Assembly (NCBI GenBank): GCA_021604505.1
Contig: BQJC01000002.1
Coordinates: 372,001 to 436,000 of the forward strand
Length of the DNA: 64,000 bases
Origin: Nitrospinaceae bacterium
GTDB lineage: Bacteria; Nitrospinota; Nitrospinia; Nitrospinales; VA-1
Reading direction: 5' to 3'
The notes under the pieces are model-generated. The model searched no databases. It saw only the letters and a program-made list of their open reading frames with translations, and was not told the origin of the DNA. Made by a program: the position numbers and the translations under genes. This document shows positions 1 to 11,938 of this stretch, piece by piece; position 1 is the stretch's first letter, and the number at the start of each line of letters is the position of its first letter.

Positions 1-345
1 TTTGCTTTCGTCAGCTTTGTATCGGACCAGAATCTTCACCGCTTTCCATTGCCCCTCCACCCCTTTTGGAACATAAACCCGGCGTTCCTGTTTTTCCGAT
101 TCCTGGACATCCGGATGCCCGTCGATGGCGCCGCCGGAGCCCTCAGCCACCTTTTGGGTCGTTTTCGGAGCCTCGGTTTTACTTCCGGAACCTTCAGTCA
201 GGGTGAAGCCAGGTGCGGCATCAGCGGGTTGCGGTGGTTCTGTATCGGCTGTTTCACTACAGGCCGATAGGAATCCTGCAAACAGGATCAACAAAATACC
301 AAAGAAACGATTAAAATGGCAAACGCCAATGTGTGATCTCAACAT
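1..345 (-). CDS. Putative lipoprotein, N-terminal part (runs off the window)
   Basis: I translated this by hand from the minus strand, starting at the ATG at 345-343. The frame stays open for 115 codons to the window edge, so the C-terminus is missing. The first ~28 residues are a basic/hydrophobic signal peptide ending in a lipobox (L-S-A-C), so the protein should be lipid-anchored. A Pro/Ala/Thr/Gly-rich linker follows, then a more ordered stretch with a V-P-K-G-V motif near the break. I do not recognise the family from what is visible. It is transcribed away from the tRNA-Ser gene at 581-672. Confidence 0.6.
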   Translation of the reverse strand, partial: MLRSHIGVCHFNRFFGILLILFAGFLSACSETADTEPPQPADAAPGFTLTEGSGSKTEAPKTTQKVAEGSGGAIDGHPDVQESEKQERRVYVPKGVEGQWKAVKILVRYKADESK

Positions 346-580
346 GGTTTGTTCAACTCTTTAATTAATAAAGATGGGCTGTTTTCAAATTAATTCTTAC
401 GGAGAAGCAAACAGGGTTCCAGGCCACTCCTCTCAACCATCTCTGTTCTGCCAGCTTGACGCTGAACCCCATTCTAACCTGCGATGAGTTTAACACCTAT
501 TATAATGCAATAGTTTATTCCCTGGCATTCTTACCGCTCCTGAACGCACCGCACTCCTTAGGGGCATGAAGCCAGAATGC

Positions 581-672
<92 letters not shown>

Positions 673-836
673 AAAAATAAACCCTTACCAACAAATCATC
701 GCATCGGGAAAAACAGCTCAAATGATTGATTGGTAAAAGCTTATATAATCTTACGCGATGGCTCACACCCCTCCGGAATAAAGGCAACGGAAAGGCATCA
801 CAAGAGTTTACCGCGAATCCGCCCTCCGCGAAGGAG

Positions 837-922
837 TGGCGGAGGGAGTAGGATTCGAACCCACGGAACTTTCGTTCAACGGTTTTCAAGACCGCCGCCT
901 TAAACCACTCGGCCATCCCTCC
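837..922 (-). tRNA. tRNA-Ser (anticodon TGA)
   Basis: The minus strand begins GGAGGGATGGCCGAG and ends with the pairing acceptor strand, a G discriminator and an encoded CCA (837-839). The anticodon loop CTTGAAA gives TGA, decoding UCN codons. A long variable arm is present, as expected for tRNA-Ser. It sits between serS and the second tRNA-Ser on the same strand. Confidence 0.95.
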
Positions 923-1002
923 CCAAGAATGTTCTAATAGTTATCCACTTCACTTTAAATGTCAAGCAGGGTGTTTTCCCCTTTTTTCAGGTCGATGCAG
1001 GT

Positions 1003-2289
1003 CTATTTCTCCTGACCGATAATCTTTCTGCCATGCATATAAGGTTGTAGAATCTCAGGGACAATAACCGACCCATCTGCCTGCTGGTAATTTTCCATAA
1101 CCGCTAGAAAGAGGCGTCCCGCCGCCAGACCGGAGCCATTTAGGGTGTGGGCGAATTCCGGTTTTGCCCCATCGCTCCGCTTGAAACGGATCTTAGCCCG
1201 CCTCGCCTGGTAATCCGTAAAATTGCTGCAGGAAGAAATTTCCCGGAAGGTATTCTGGCTGGGAATCCAGACCTCCAGGTCGTAGGTTTTTGCTGCTGAA
1301 AATCCAAGGTCCCCCGCGCACAAAACCACCACCCGGTAATGCAGGTTCAACTTCTGCAATATGGATTCGGCATTTTCCACCAGAGACTCCAACTCCTCCG
1401 CAGACCGCTCCGGCTGAACGAACTTGACCATTTCCACTTTGTCAAACTGGTGCTGACGGATGAGACCTGAAGTGTCTTTTCCATACGACCCGGCTTCTCT
1501 GCGAAAACAGGGGGTGTAGGCAGTATAGCGGATGGGCAGCAATTCTTCCTTGAGCACTTCGTCGCGATGATAGTTCGTGACGGGAACCTCTGCCGTCGGA
1601 ATCAAGTAATACGGATCATCCTTGAGTTTAAACAGGTCCTCTTCAAACTTGGGAAGCTGTCCGGTTCCCTGCATGCTTTCCCGGTTGACCATAAACGGCG
1701 GGTACAGTTCCTGATAGCCGTTTTCCCTCGTCTGCACATCGAGCATGAAGTTGATTAAGGCGCGCAACAATTTGGCTCCGGCGCCTTTAAAAACCGCAAA
1801 ACGCGATCCGGCGATCTTTGCCGCGCGTTTGAAGTCCAGTAAGCCCAGCGCTTCCCCGAGTTCAACATGGGTTTTAGGAGCGAAAGAAAACTCCGGTTTT
1901 TTGCCCCACTCCCTGACCGTTTGATTGGCGGACTCGTCCTGCCCATCGGGGATGGAGTCGTCTGGAAGATTGGGAATGTTGAGCAGAGTTTCTAAAATTT
2001 TATTTTCTGATTTCCGGGCTTTTTCATCGAGTTCCTTGATAGCGAAGTTAATGCTCTTGACCTCTTCCATTTCTTTTGCCGCATCTTTTCCTTGTTGTTT
2101 GAGCTTTCCCACTTCGGCGGAGAGTTTCTTTTTTTTGTTTTTCAGCGCCTCGGATTCCGACAGGTGCCGTCGCCGCTCTTCTTCAAGTGGCAGAAAATCG
2201 GTGAGCGCACGTGAAGTCCCCTCGCCCCGGCGTTCCAGGCGGGCCCTCACTTCTTCCAGATGTTCTCTGATGGTTTTGATATCCAGCAT
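1003..2289 (-). CDS. serS: Seryl-tRNA synthetase
   Basis: Cytosolic class II synthetase that charges tRNA-Ser. The protein is 428 residues, the usual length. Residues ~1-110 form the charged, Lys/Glu-rich coiled-coil arm that contacts the long variable arm of tRNA-Ser. The catalytic core shows T-A-E near 232, motif 2 (F-R-R-E-A-G-S-Y-G, ~262-270, followed by G-L-I-R-Q-H-Q-F) and motif 3 (N-G-S-G-L-A-A-G-R, ~386). Its ATG overlaps the stop codon of the upstream lipoprotein gene by one base (TAATG), which suggests translational coupling. Two tRNA-Ser genes follow it on the same strand, so enzyme and substrates lie side by side. Confidence 0.98.
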   Translation of the reverse strand: MLDIKTIREHLEEVRARLERRGEGTSRALTDFLPLEEERRRHLSESEALKNKKKKLSAEVGKLKQQGKDAAKEMEEVKSINFAIKELDEKARKSENKILETLLNIPNLPDDSIPDGQDESANQTVREWGKKPEFSFAPKTHVELGEALGLLDFKRAAKIAGSRFAVFKGAGAKLLRALINFMLDVQTRENGYQELYPPFMVNRESMQGTGQLPKFEEDLFKLKDDPYYLIPTAEVPVTNYHRDEVLKEELLPIRYTAYTPCFRREAGSYGKDTSGLIRQHQFDKVEMVKFVQPERSAEELESLVENAESILQKLNLHYRVVVLCAGDLGFSAAKTYDLEVWIPSQNTFREISSCSNFTDYQARRAKIRFKRSDGAKPEFAHTLNGSGLAAGRLFLAVMENYQQADGSVIVPEILQPYMHGRKIIGQEK

Positions 2290-3098
2290 TACTTTTTCTT
2301 TTTTTTGTTTTTTTTCATTCTCTTCTCAAGACCTTCCATCTTGGTTTTAAGAATGGCGGGATACAGGTAATTGTCTTCCAGAAGCTTAAACCGGTTATAC
2401 GCTTCCTGTAGTTTTCCCTCTTCCTCCAGACAGGAAGCCATGATGAATTCCACCTCGTCCTTGAACTTGCTGGTCGGGTATTTTTCCACGAAATTATCAT
2501 AATGGTCCCGTGCTTTAGAACACCTCACAAGAGTGTATAAAATTTCCAGCACCTTGAATTGGGATTCTTCCGCCCGCGAAGAATTGGGGTACTCTTCGAG
2601 CAAAACCTCCCATTCAGCCAGGGCCTGCTCGTAATTTTGCAATTTGAAATAAACCGAAGCGATCCGGTATTGATGATCCGCCTTTTCTTCGTCATTATCA
2701 TCAAAACGATTGATCAGGTTTTGATACTCGATAATCGCTTGTTCGTAATCCTTAAAAGTAAATTCAACAATTTCAGCGATATGTTTTTGCGCTTCGTGCG
2801 CGAGCGGTCCTTTTTTGTTTAACTGCTGAAGTTCCTGGAAATACATGATGGCCTGCGAGCTGTTTCCCAGACTGTAGTGGGAAATTTCCCCAAGCCGGAA
2901 AAGCGCCTCCTCGGCAGAAGGTCCGGAAGGATTTTTTTGTAGAACCGCTTTGAACAGTTCCACGGCCCGGTGGTTGCGGCCTTCGACCCATTCCTGATGC
3001 GCTTGCTGAATCAGGGGGTCGCGGGCGTTATCGTTGCACCCTGAGAGGAAACCAACCAGGCAAAACCCTGCAACGAAACATAAAAAGAAACGAACCAT
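2289..3098 (-). CDS. TPR-repeat outer-membrane lipoprotein, BamD/YfiO-like
   Basis: I start this at the ATG at 3098, because it gives a clean lipoprotein signal peptide with lipobox F-L-S-G-C (Cys21). A longer in-frame start at 3299 would add an unstructured leader and run into the gyrA 3' end. The mature part has successive helical pairs typical of tetratricopeptide repeats (A/G-x3-Y-x4-A-I-x-Y spacing), in the style of BamD or Tol-Pal-associated YbgF. A Lys-rich tail closes it. The BamD assignment is tentative: any TPR lipoprotein would look similar. The stop overlaps the serS ATG. Confidence 0.7.
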   Translation of the reverse strand: MVRFFLCFVAGFCLVGFLSGCNDNARDPLIQQAHQEWVEGRNHRAVELFKAVLQKNPSGPSAEEALFRLGEISHYSLGNSSQAIMYFQELQQLNKKGPLAHEAQKHIAEIVEFTFKDYEQAIIEYQNLINRFDDNDEEKADHQYRIASVYFKLQNYEQALAEWEVLLEEYPNSSRAEESQFKVLEILYTLVRCSKARDHYDNFVEKYPTSKFKDEVEFIMASCLEEEGKLQEAYNRFKLLEDNYLYPAILKTKMEGLEKRMKKNKKKKK

Positions 3099-3234
3099 CA
3101 AGTTGAAAAAATCAAATAAGGGCTGAGGACTTGCGGAGGAAGGGGGTGTTGCGGGGATTGAAAGCGAATGAGAAATTTGGCGTCGATTGAAGGGCATGTT
3201 CCCGGCTGCATGTGTCATTCTCAACGGAACGGGA

Positions 3235-5652
3235 TCACTCGACCAGCTTTTCCACGCTGACCACTCGATTGTCAGGCCCCAAACCAACCAACCGCACACC
3301 CTGGGTATTTCGCCCGATCACAGAAATTTCGCTGACTTTGAGGCGGACAATATTTCCGCTCGACGTGATGAGCAAAAGCTCCTCGGCGTCTGTGACCTGA
3401 TGAATACCGATGACCGAGCCTGTTTTTTCGTTGCAACGAATGGTCATGACCCCAAACCCGCCACGGCCCTGGATGGAATATTCTTCCAGCTTGGTGCGCT
3501 TACCGTAACCTTTATCGGTGACGGTGAGGAGCATGTGGCCAGGCTCCACAATTTCGGCGCCGACGACCCGGTCGCCATCGCGAAGTTTGATGCCGCGCAC
3601 CCCCCGGCCGGTTCTGCCAATGGCGCGGATTTCACTGGCTTGAAAACGGATGGAATAACCCATATGCGTGGCCAGCAGTATTTCCTTATCGTCTTCGCAC
3701 AATTCGGCGGCGATCACCCGGTCGCCTTCATCAAGAGTCAGACCGATGATTCCTCCCTGTCTTGGTTTGCGATAACCCATCAGAGAAGATTTTTTTACAA
3801 CCCCGTTTTCCGTCACAACCACCACGGATTTATCTTCCTGAAATTCGCGGACTGAAAGAATACTGGAAATAGTTTCCCCGGATTGCAAGTGCAATAGGTT
3901 GGCTACCGATTTGCCCTTGGCAATGCGGCTGACTTCGGGAATCCGGTAGACCTTCAACAGGTGCACCTTGCCAATGCTGGTGAAAATCAAAAGAGAGCTC
4001 AGGGTCGAAGCGATGAATAGTTTTTCGACCACATCCTCTTCTCTTAAATCCATTCCCTTGATGCCCTTGCCGCCCCGGCGCTGGGCACTGTAATTGTCGG
4101 CGCTTTGCCGCTTGATGTAGCCGCCGCGCGAATAGACGACAACAACGTCTTCATCAGCGATCATATCTTCGATATCGATGTCATGATCATCCGATTCAAC
4201 GATCTCGGTGCGCCGCTCATCGCCGTACTTTCCTTTTATCTCCGTCAGCTCGCCGGTGATGATGTCCAGCTTCACCTGTTCGTGAGCGAGAATATTTTCG
4301 AGCTTTAAAATTTCCTGTTTGATGGCTTCCAGTTCGTCGAGAATTTTTTGCCGCTCCAACCCGGTCAGCCGCTGCAGACGCATGTCCAAAATAGCCTTCG
4401 CTTGTATTTCCGAAAGACCGAAACGCGCCATCAATTCGTCTTTTGCAACAGAGGGATTTTCCGATTGACGAATCACTTGCACCACGTCGTCCAGATTATC
4501 GAGGGCGATCTTCAACCCTTCAAAGATATGCTCCCGTTCCCTGGCTTTTCTCAAATCAAACTGCGTCCGCCGGGTGATCACTTCCTTGCGGAAGAGAATG
4601 AAGTTCCACAGGATTTCTTTGAGGTTCAACACCTTGGGTTGCTGGTTGACCAGGGCCAGCATGATGATACCGAACGTTTCCTGTAACTGGGTGTTTTTAT
4701 AGAGCGTATTCAGCACAACCTGAGCCACGGATCCCCTCTTCAACTCCAGAACCACACGGATGCCTTCCCGGTCCGATTCATCTCTCAGGTCAGAAATTCC
4801 TTCCAGACGTTTATCGCGAACCAACTCGGCAATTTTTTCCACCAACTTTGCTTTATTGACCTGATAGGGAATCTCGTTGATCACGATGCGCTCGCGGTCC
4901 CCCTTTTCCATGGGTTCCACTTCTGCCCGCCCACGAACCTTGATCAACCCGCGCCCGGTCCGATAAGCAGAACGGATACCCGCCGTTCCATAGATCATGC
5001 CTTTTGTAGGAAAATCGGGTCCGGGAATGATGCCAATGAGTTCGTCGATGGAGCAATCGGGATTCGCGATCAGGTGAATGGCGGCATCAATGATTTCGCC
5101 AAGGTTGTGAGGAGGTATGTTGGTCGCCATTCCCACGGCAATTCCTGAGGATCCATTCACCAGGAGGTGCGGAAAACTTGCCGGAAGAACCACCGGTTCT
5201 TCCAGAGACTCATCGTAATTCGGGTCAAAACGGACGGTGTCTTTTTCGAGATCGCGCAGAAGCTCCTGCGTCACTTCGGCCATACGGATTTCGGTGTACC
5301 GCATGGCGGCAGCGGAATCGCCGTCAATCGAGCCGAAGTTTCCCTGACCGTCGACGATCAGATAGCGTTGCGAAAAATCCTGAGCAAGCCGGACGATGGT
5401 GTCGTAAACCGCTGTGTCCCCATGCGGGTGGTATTTACCCAGAACATCCCCGACAATGCGTGCGGATTTTTTATACGGCCGGTTCCAAACGTTTCCCGCT
5501 TCGTGCATCGCGTAGAGCACCCGGCGATGAACGGGCTTCAGCCCGTCCCGCACATCCGGCAGGGCGCGCCCGATGATCACGCTCATGGCGTAATCCATGT
5601 AGGCGCTCTGCATCTCGTCGTCAATATTGATCAGATCAATCGTTTCCGGCAC
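3235..5652 (-). CDS. gyrA: DNA gyrase subunit A
   Basis: Breakage-reunion subunit of DNA gyrase, which introduces negative supercoils with GyrB. The 805-residue protein starts at a GTG (5652) preceded by a purine-rich stretch. The catalytic tyrosine lies in R-Y-T-E (Tyr119). The C-terminal beta-pinwheel contains the GyrA box Q-R-R-G-G-K-G, which separates GyrA from ParC. The quinolone-resistance region reads [10 protein letters not shown], so the residue equivalent to E. coli Ser83 is Thr (Thr80 here) and the Asp87 equivalent is retained. It follows gyrB on the same strand with a gap of about 110 bases, consistent with a gyrB-gyrA operon. Confidence 0.98.
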   Translation of the reverse strand: MPETIDLINIDDEMQSAYMDYAMSVIIGRALPDVRDGLKPVHRRVLYAMHEAGNVWNRPYKKSARIVGDVLGKYHPHGDTAVYDTIVRLAQDFSQRYLIVDGQGNFGSIDGDSAAAMRYTEIRMAEVTQELLRDLEKDTVRFDPNYDESLEEPVVLPASFPHLLVNGSSGIAVGMATNIPPHNLGEIIDAAIHLIANPDCSIDELIGIIPGPDFPTKGMIYGTAGIRSAYRTGRGLIKVRGRAEVEPMEKGDRERIVINEIPYQVNKAKLVEKIAELVRDKRLEGISDLRDESDREGIRVVLELKRGSVAQVVLNTLYKNTQLQETFGIIMLALVNQQPKVLNLKEILWNFILFRKEVITRRTQFDLRKAREREHIFEGLKIALDNLDDVVQVIRQSENPSVAKDELMARFGLSEIQAKAILDMRLQRLTGLERQKILDELEAIKQEILKLENILAHEQVKLDIITGELTEIKGKYGDERRTEIVESDDHDIDIEDMIADEDVVVVYSRGGYIKRQSADNYSAQRRGGKGIKGMDLREEDVVEKLFIASTLSSLLIFTSIGKVHLLKVYRIPEVSRIAKGKSVANLLHLQSGETISSILSVREFQEDKSVVVVTENGVVKKSSLMGYRKPRQGGIIGLTLDEGDRVIAAELCEDDKEILLATHMGYSIRFQASEIRAIGRTGRGVRGIKLRDGDRVVGAEIVEPGHMLLTVTDKGYGKRTKLEEYSIQGRGGFGVMTIRCNEKTGSVIGIHQVTDAEELLLITSSGNIVRLKVSEISVIGRNTQGVRLVGLGPDNRVVSVEKLVE

Positions 5653-5766
5653 TATTTTCCCTTTCCGATTGAAAAAATTTCCGGGACTCGCCTCCTAGAA
5701 CAGAAGCCGGTCTCCGGAAATATCAAAAGGTCGATTGGATAAACGTCTTTAGATAAATAAACTGCT

Positions 5767-8596
<2,830 letters not shown>

Positions 8597-9964
8597 TTAT
8601 TCACCTTCGATTTTTTCGATAATGTCCTGAATATTTTTGGCTAATTGGTTATTTTCCTGAACATTTTTTGTAATTTTCTTATGCGAGAAAATAACCGTGG
8701 TGTGGTCTTTCCCGCCGAACTGTTTTCCGATATCCGGGAGCGATGCTTTGGTGTATTCCCGGCACAGATACATGGCAATTTGCCGGGGAAAGGAAATTTC
8801 GCGGGAACGTTTTTTTGATTTCAGGTCCGAAGTTTTTAGATTGAAATAGGAGGCCACCGTTTTCATTATGTTCGGAATAGTGAAATTTTTGGTTTTATCG
8901 TAGGTGAATTCCTTCAGGGCTTCTTTTGCCAGGTCTAACGATATTTCCCGGTTTGTGAATGAAGCGTAAGCGATGATTCTGAGCAATAACCCTTCCAACT
9001 CTCTAATATTGGACTTGATGTTACTGGCGATGAAAATGGCGACATCCTGCGGAATGATTTTTTTGTGGAGTTCGGCTTTCTTGTAAAGAATAGCGACTTT
9101 GGTTTCCACATCGGGATGATTGATGTCCGTCACGACTCCGGATTCAAACCGGGAGCGCAGGCGTTCCTCCATGTTTTGCATATCCTTGGGGTACTTGTCG
9201 CTGGATATGACGATCTGCTTATGAGATTCGTACAATGTATTAAACGTATAGAAGAACTCTTCCTGGGTTCGATCTTTTCCAGCCAGAAACTGAATATCAT
9301 CTATCAATAGGACATCGAGCGGACGGTATCGTTTTCGAAAAGCCGGCATTTCGTCTCTTTTCAGAGATTCGATCAAATCGACCGTAAACGTTTCCGCAGA
9401 AAGGTAGCGGACATTTGCCAGCGGATCGATTTCCAGGATCTGATGGCCGATGGCATGCAGAAGATGGGTTTTCCCCAAACCGACGGCCCCATATATGAAC
9501 AGCGGATTATAGGCCAAAGCGGGATTATTGCCCACCGCCAGCGCCGCGGCATGAGCGAATTGATTGCTGGACCCCACGACAAAATTGGAAAATTTGTACT
9601 TGGGGTTCAAGGAGGGCCTCTTGAGGTCTCCGCCATTGTTTATGGGGGTGATCCTCGGTTGGTCCGTTTTCGGGGCCTCCTGGCTTAAGGTCAAAGCCCG
9701 GTTTTCTCTTTTAGATTCATTGTCAACAAAAAAATCCACCTGGGTTCTCTTTTTTAATAGCGTTTCAAGAGTTGTCTCGATCAAGTCCTGATAATTTTCC
9801 TGCAGGCATTTTTTAAAAAAGTTATTTGGAACAGCTATCGTGAGCGACTCGTTTTGCATCGCATAAGGATAAGTGGGCGTGAACCAGGTGGCGTAATTCT
9901 CGGGCAATATTTGTTCCTCGATTTCCTTCAAACACTGTTGCCAAAGAATGTCCTTTGAATTCAT
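8597..9964 (-). CDS. dnaA: Chromosomal replication initiator DnaA
   Basis: 455 residues. An N-terminal helicase-contact domain begins with L-W-x2-C-L-x2-I. After a variable linker, the AAA+ domain starts at N-P-K-Y-K-F-S-N-F-V and shows Walker A G-A-V-G-L-G-K-T-H and Walker B L-L-I-D-D-I-Q-F-L. The C-terminal DNA-binding domain carries the DnaA signature G-G-K-D-H-T-T-V. It binds DnaA boxes and opens the origin. Candidate boxes lie immediately beyond its stop codon. Upstream (9965-10483) is a long AT-rich leader. Confidence 0.98.
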   Translation of the reverse strand: MNSKDILWQQCLKEIEEQILPENYATWFTPTYPYAMQNESLTIAVPNNFFKKCLQENYQDLIETTLETLLKKRTQVDFFVDNESKRENRALTLSQEAPKTDQPRITPINNGGDLKRPSLNPKYKFSNFVVGSSNQFAHAAALAVGNNPALAYNPLFIYGAVGLGKTHLLHAIGHQILEIDPLANVRYLSAETFTVDLIESLKRDEMPAFRKRYRPLDVLLIDDIQFLAGKDRTQEEFFYTFNTLYESHKQIVISSDKYPKDMQNMEERLRSRFESGVVTDINHPDVETKVAILYKKAELHKKIIPQDVAIFIASNIKSNIRELEGLLLRIIAYASFTNREISLDLAKEALKEFTYDKTKNFTIPNIMKTVASYFNLKTSDLKSKKRSREISFPRQIAMYLCREYTKASLPDIGKQFGGKDHTTVIFSHKKITKNVQENNQLAKNIQDIIEKIEGE

Positions 9965-10483
9965 AAAATCTTCGCGGCAGAAATTTTAAAGATTATTTTG
10001 GAGGGAAAGAAGTGCGTAATATATAAAACGAATTTTCTAAAATCAACTGGAAAAACGAAAGGAAAATTGATTTTTCTCTAACCCTTAAGTTAACAAAAGT
10101 ATTTTGTTGAAAAAAAATAAGGACAGTTTTAAAAATTTTTTAATTCTTCCTTCCGGTTCCTTTTTTAACGTTTACCTACCTTACTTTGGTTCCATTCCTT
10201 TTAGTTTAAAAAGGTTTACGTCTTCATGCCCTTGCTTTTTTTTATAATAAGCGAGAGGGAGAAAAGTCAAGCCCCAAGCGGAACTCAGGACCTTTCGCAT
10301 TGAGTAAGATTTCCTGATTTAAAATTATTTTGTCCTTTCAGGGTTGATTGCAGGGTTTTATTTAGCAAAAAAGAAGAAAAGTTTTTCGTCCATCCATCCT
10401 AAACGCGTGTCTGGGTTTTCCTTTCCAAAAGAGGGAACAAGCGTGTTCGCTTGTTCCCTCTTCTTTCCTTCCAAGGGTTTTCA
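9965..10483. other. Gene-free region upstream of dnaA and of the phage block
   Basis: About 520 AT-rich bases with long A and T runs separate divergent dnaA and the first phage gene. The dnaA promoter should lie here, but I cannot pick it confidently. No DnaA box matching TTATNCACA was seen. The only clear structure is the 15-bp hairpin at 10429-10462. This is the left junction of the phage-like block. I found no obvious attachment-site repeat. Confidence 0.6.
10429..10462. repeat. Perfect 15-bp hairpin at the left edge of the phage block
   Basis: AAGAGGGAACAAGCG, then a TGTT loop, then the exact reverse complement. A C/T-rich run (CTTTCCTTCC) follows rather than a pure T tract. It may be a terminator for transcription entering from either side or a regulatory hairpin for the endolysin gene, whose ATG lies 22 bases downstream. 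Confidence 0.7.
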
Positions 10484-10843
10484 ATGGGTGATTTGAGTAA
10501 AAATTTTTCACGCCGTGAATTTGCATGCCCCTGTGGCTGTGGATTTGATCAAATTCACATCGAATTAGTAAAACGCCTGCAAAAAATCAGAGAAAAACAC
10601 GGTCCGTTAGTCATCAATTCCGGGTGTCGCTGTGAGCGCCATAATGGTCGAATTGGCGGTGCCCCGGAGAGTTCTCATCTTGCCGGCTGGGCGGTCGACC
10701 TTCGTTGTTTAGGCAGTTTTTCACGGTTTGTTTTGATCCGGGTTTTGCTGAAGGAAGGGTTTCAAAGAATTGGAGTTGGAGGTAATTTTCTTCACGTGGA
10801 TGCCGATCCGGAAAAACCCCAAACCGTGATGTGGCTTTATTAA
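10484..10843 (+). CDS. Peptidase M15-family endolysin (D,D-carboxypeptidase-like)
   Basis: Predicted to cleave peptidoglycan cross-links or stem peptides at lysis. I chose the ATG at 10484 (M-G-D-L-S-K-N-F-S), with AAGGG upstream, over a TTG at 10451 that lies inside the hairpin. The 119-residue protein has the zinc-site pattern of Peptidase_M15_3: S-S-H-L-A-G-W-A-V-D in the middle and H-V-D near the end. An N-terminal Cys cluster (C-P-C-G-C-G) and C-R-C are also typical. It begins the rightward phage gene series and is followed by a holin-like gene. Confidence 0.85.
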   Translation: MGDLSKNFSRREFACPCGCGFDQIHIELVKRLQKIREKHGPLVINSGCRCERHNGRIGGAPESSHLAGWAVDLRCLGSFSRFVLIRVLLKEGFQRIGVGGNFLHVDADPEKPQTVMWLY

Positions 10844-10881
10844 CAAAGAGTTGGGTGCGATCCATTTATAGGAGGGAACGT

Positions 10882-11067
10882 ATGAAATGGCTGAAGGGAA
10901 AAAAGACCTACCTCGTTGCCGGGCTCATGGCCGCAGTGACTCTATTGCAATTGATAACCGGCGAGACCACCTTACAGGAATTCATCATGAGCGAGCACGT
11001 CGTTACATTGATGGAGGCTTTGGGGTTGAGCACATTGCGCGCAGGGATCGCCAAGCGCGTTGGATGA
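10882..11067 (+). CDS. Small one-TM protein, candidate holin
   Basis: The 61-residue protein starts at an ATG with a strong GGAGG ribosome-binding site seven bases upstream. A short Lys-rich N-terminus leads into one hydrophobic segment (residues ~9-25) and then an amphipathic tail. Size, single TM and position directly after the endolysin suggest a holin or lysis accessory protein. There is no specific family motif, so the role is inferred from context. Confidence 0.55.
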   Translation: MKWLKGKKTYLVAGLMAAVTLLQLITGETTLQEFIMSEHVVTLMEALGLSTLRAGIAKRVG

Positions 11068-11102
11068 GCGGTTTCCCGGACAATCAATCTGGGTCGTCAA
11101 AC

Positions 11103-11501
11103 ATGAACACGGTATTTATCATTAAAAAATTTTTTAAAGTGTTTTTTTGTGCCGGGTTTTTTGGGCTCGCTATGGGGTCCTCAGGTTTTGCTGAACCCTG
11201 CGCTTCTTCCCTGCCGTTTTCCAGCGCGCTGTTCTTTGACCTTCGGGCCAACGGTCAGATGCTTTCTCTTGACGATTGTAACGGAGACGGGGTGGCGGAT
11301 TATCAAACCAGCTGGACGGTTGTCGAATTTTTGGCGCATCCTTTGGCTTGCTCCGATCCTTATGATCCCCGGCATCTAATTGTTCCGCGTTCCGGTTTTT
11401 ACAGGATCGCCGCGGAACCAGTGAAGGTTGTGGTTTTGCCGGGAAGAGGAGCAGGGAGCGCGCCGCATTCCAGCTCTCTTCAATCCGGAGGCCGCTGGTG
11501 A
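11103..11501 (+). CDS. Small secreted protein with calcium-loop-like motif
   Basis: 132 residues from the ATG at 11103. An in-frame ATG at 11064, which overlaps the previous stop as ATGA, would add 13 residues before the signal peptide and cannot be excluded. The N-terminus is a signal peptide, predicted to end after G-F-A. The mature part has D-D-C-N-G-D-G-V-A-D-Y, which resembles a D-x-N-x-D-G-x-x-D calcium loop as in thrombospondin type 3 or EF-hand loops. I do not recognise the family. It lies in the lysis/packaging segment of the phage block and its stop overlaps the next start (GTGA). Confidence 0.55.
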   Translation: MNTVFIIKKFFKVFFCAGFFGLAMGSSGFAEPCASSLPFSSALFFDLRANGQMLSLDDCNGDGVADYQTSWTVVEFLAHPLACSDPYDPRHLIVPRSGFYRIAAEPVKVVVLPGRGAGSAPHSSSLQSGGRW

Positions 11502-11938
11502 CCCATGACGCAGGCGAAGCCCTAAAGGACATGAAGAAACTGCTGAAAGAAGCCGGGAGCTGTAAAAGGATCATTAAAAAAAAAATAAAGGCCGAACCTG
11601 ACAATCTAAATGCGCACCGAGTGTATTGCACCTACATTCGCCGGACTCTTGAAATTCAAAAAACCATGATCCAGGCCCAATCCATAGACCGGGAATTGTT
11701 TCTCATCGCTGTTCTCAAAAGCGTGGTGCTGACCCTCATTGAGAAAAAGGAAACCCAGGCGGCCGAGGTTGTCGGGCAACATCTGGAGGACATTGGTGAA
11801 AAAGTACGAGAGAAATGGCAGGATTCAACAGAGCTAAGCAAGGCTATAGCGAAATCAGAACGCTCATCCAATCGGCAGTCACCCCCTTCAGGGACCAATC
11901 GCCGCGCAAAAAGCAGCAACGCGTCGAACGCGCCCTGA
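11498..11938 (+). CDS. Small helical phage protein, possible small terminase subunit
   Basis: The 146-residue protein begins at a GTG that overlaps the upstream stop codon. It is mostly charged alpha-helix, with a Lys-rich N-terminus, a hydrophobic central helix and a Ser/Arg/Asn-rich C-terminal tail. Its 3' end overlaps the large terminase gene by 124 bases in another frame. The position just before the large subunit suggests a small terminase subunit, which would recognise DNA for packaging. No recognisable HTH is visible, so this is contextual. Confidence 0.45.
   Translation: MTHDAGEALKDMKKLLKEAGSCKRIIKKKIKAEPDNLNAHRVYCTYIRRTLEIQKTMIQAQSIDRELFLIAVLKSVVLTLIEKKETQAAEVVGQHLEDIGEKVREKWQDSTELSKAIAKSERSSNRQSPPSGTNRRAKSSNASNAP

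Noticed and set aside
9965-10483. Possible oriC upstream of dnaA
   Set aside because: AT-rich but no DnaA box was seen; the gyrB-dnaA gap is a better candidate.
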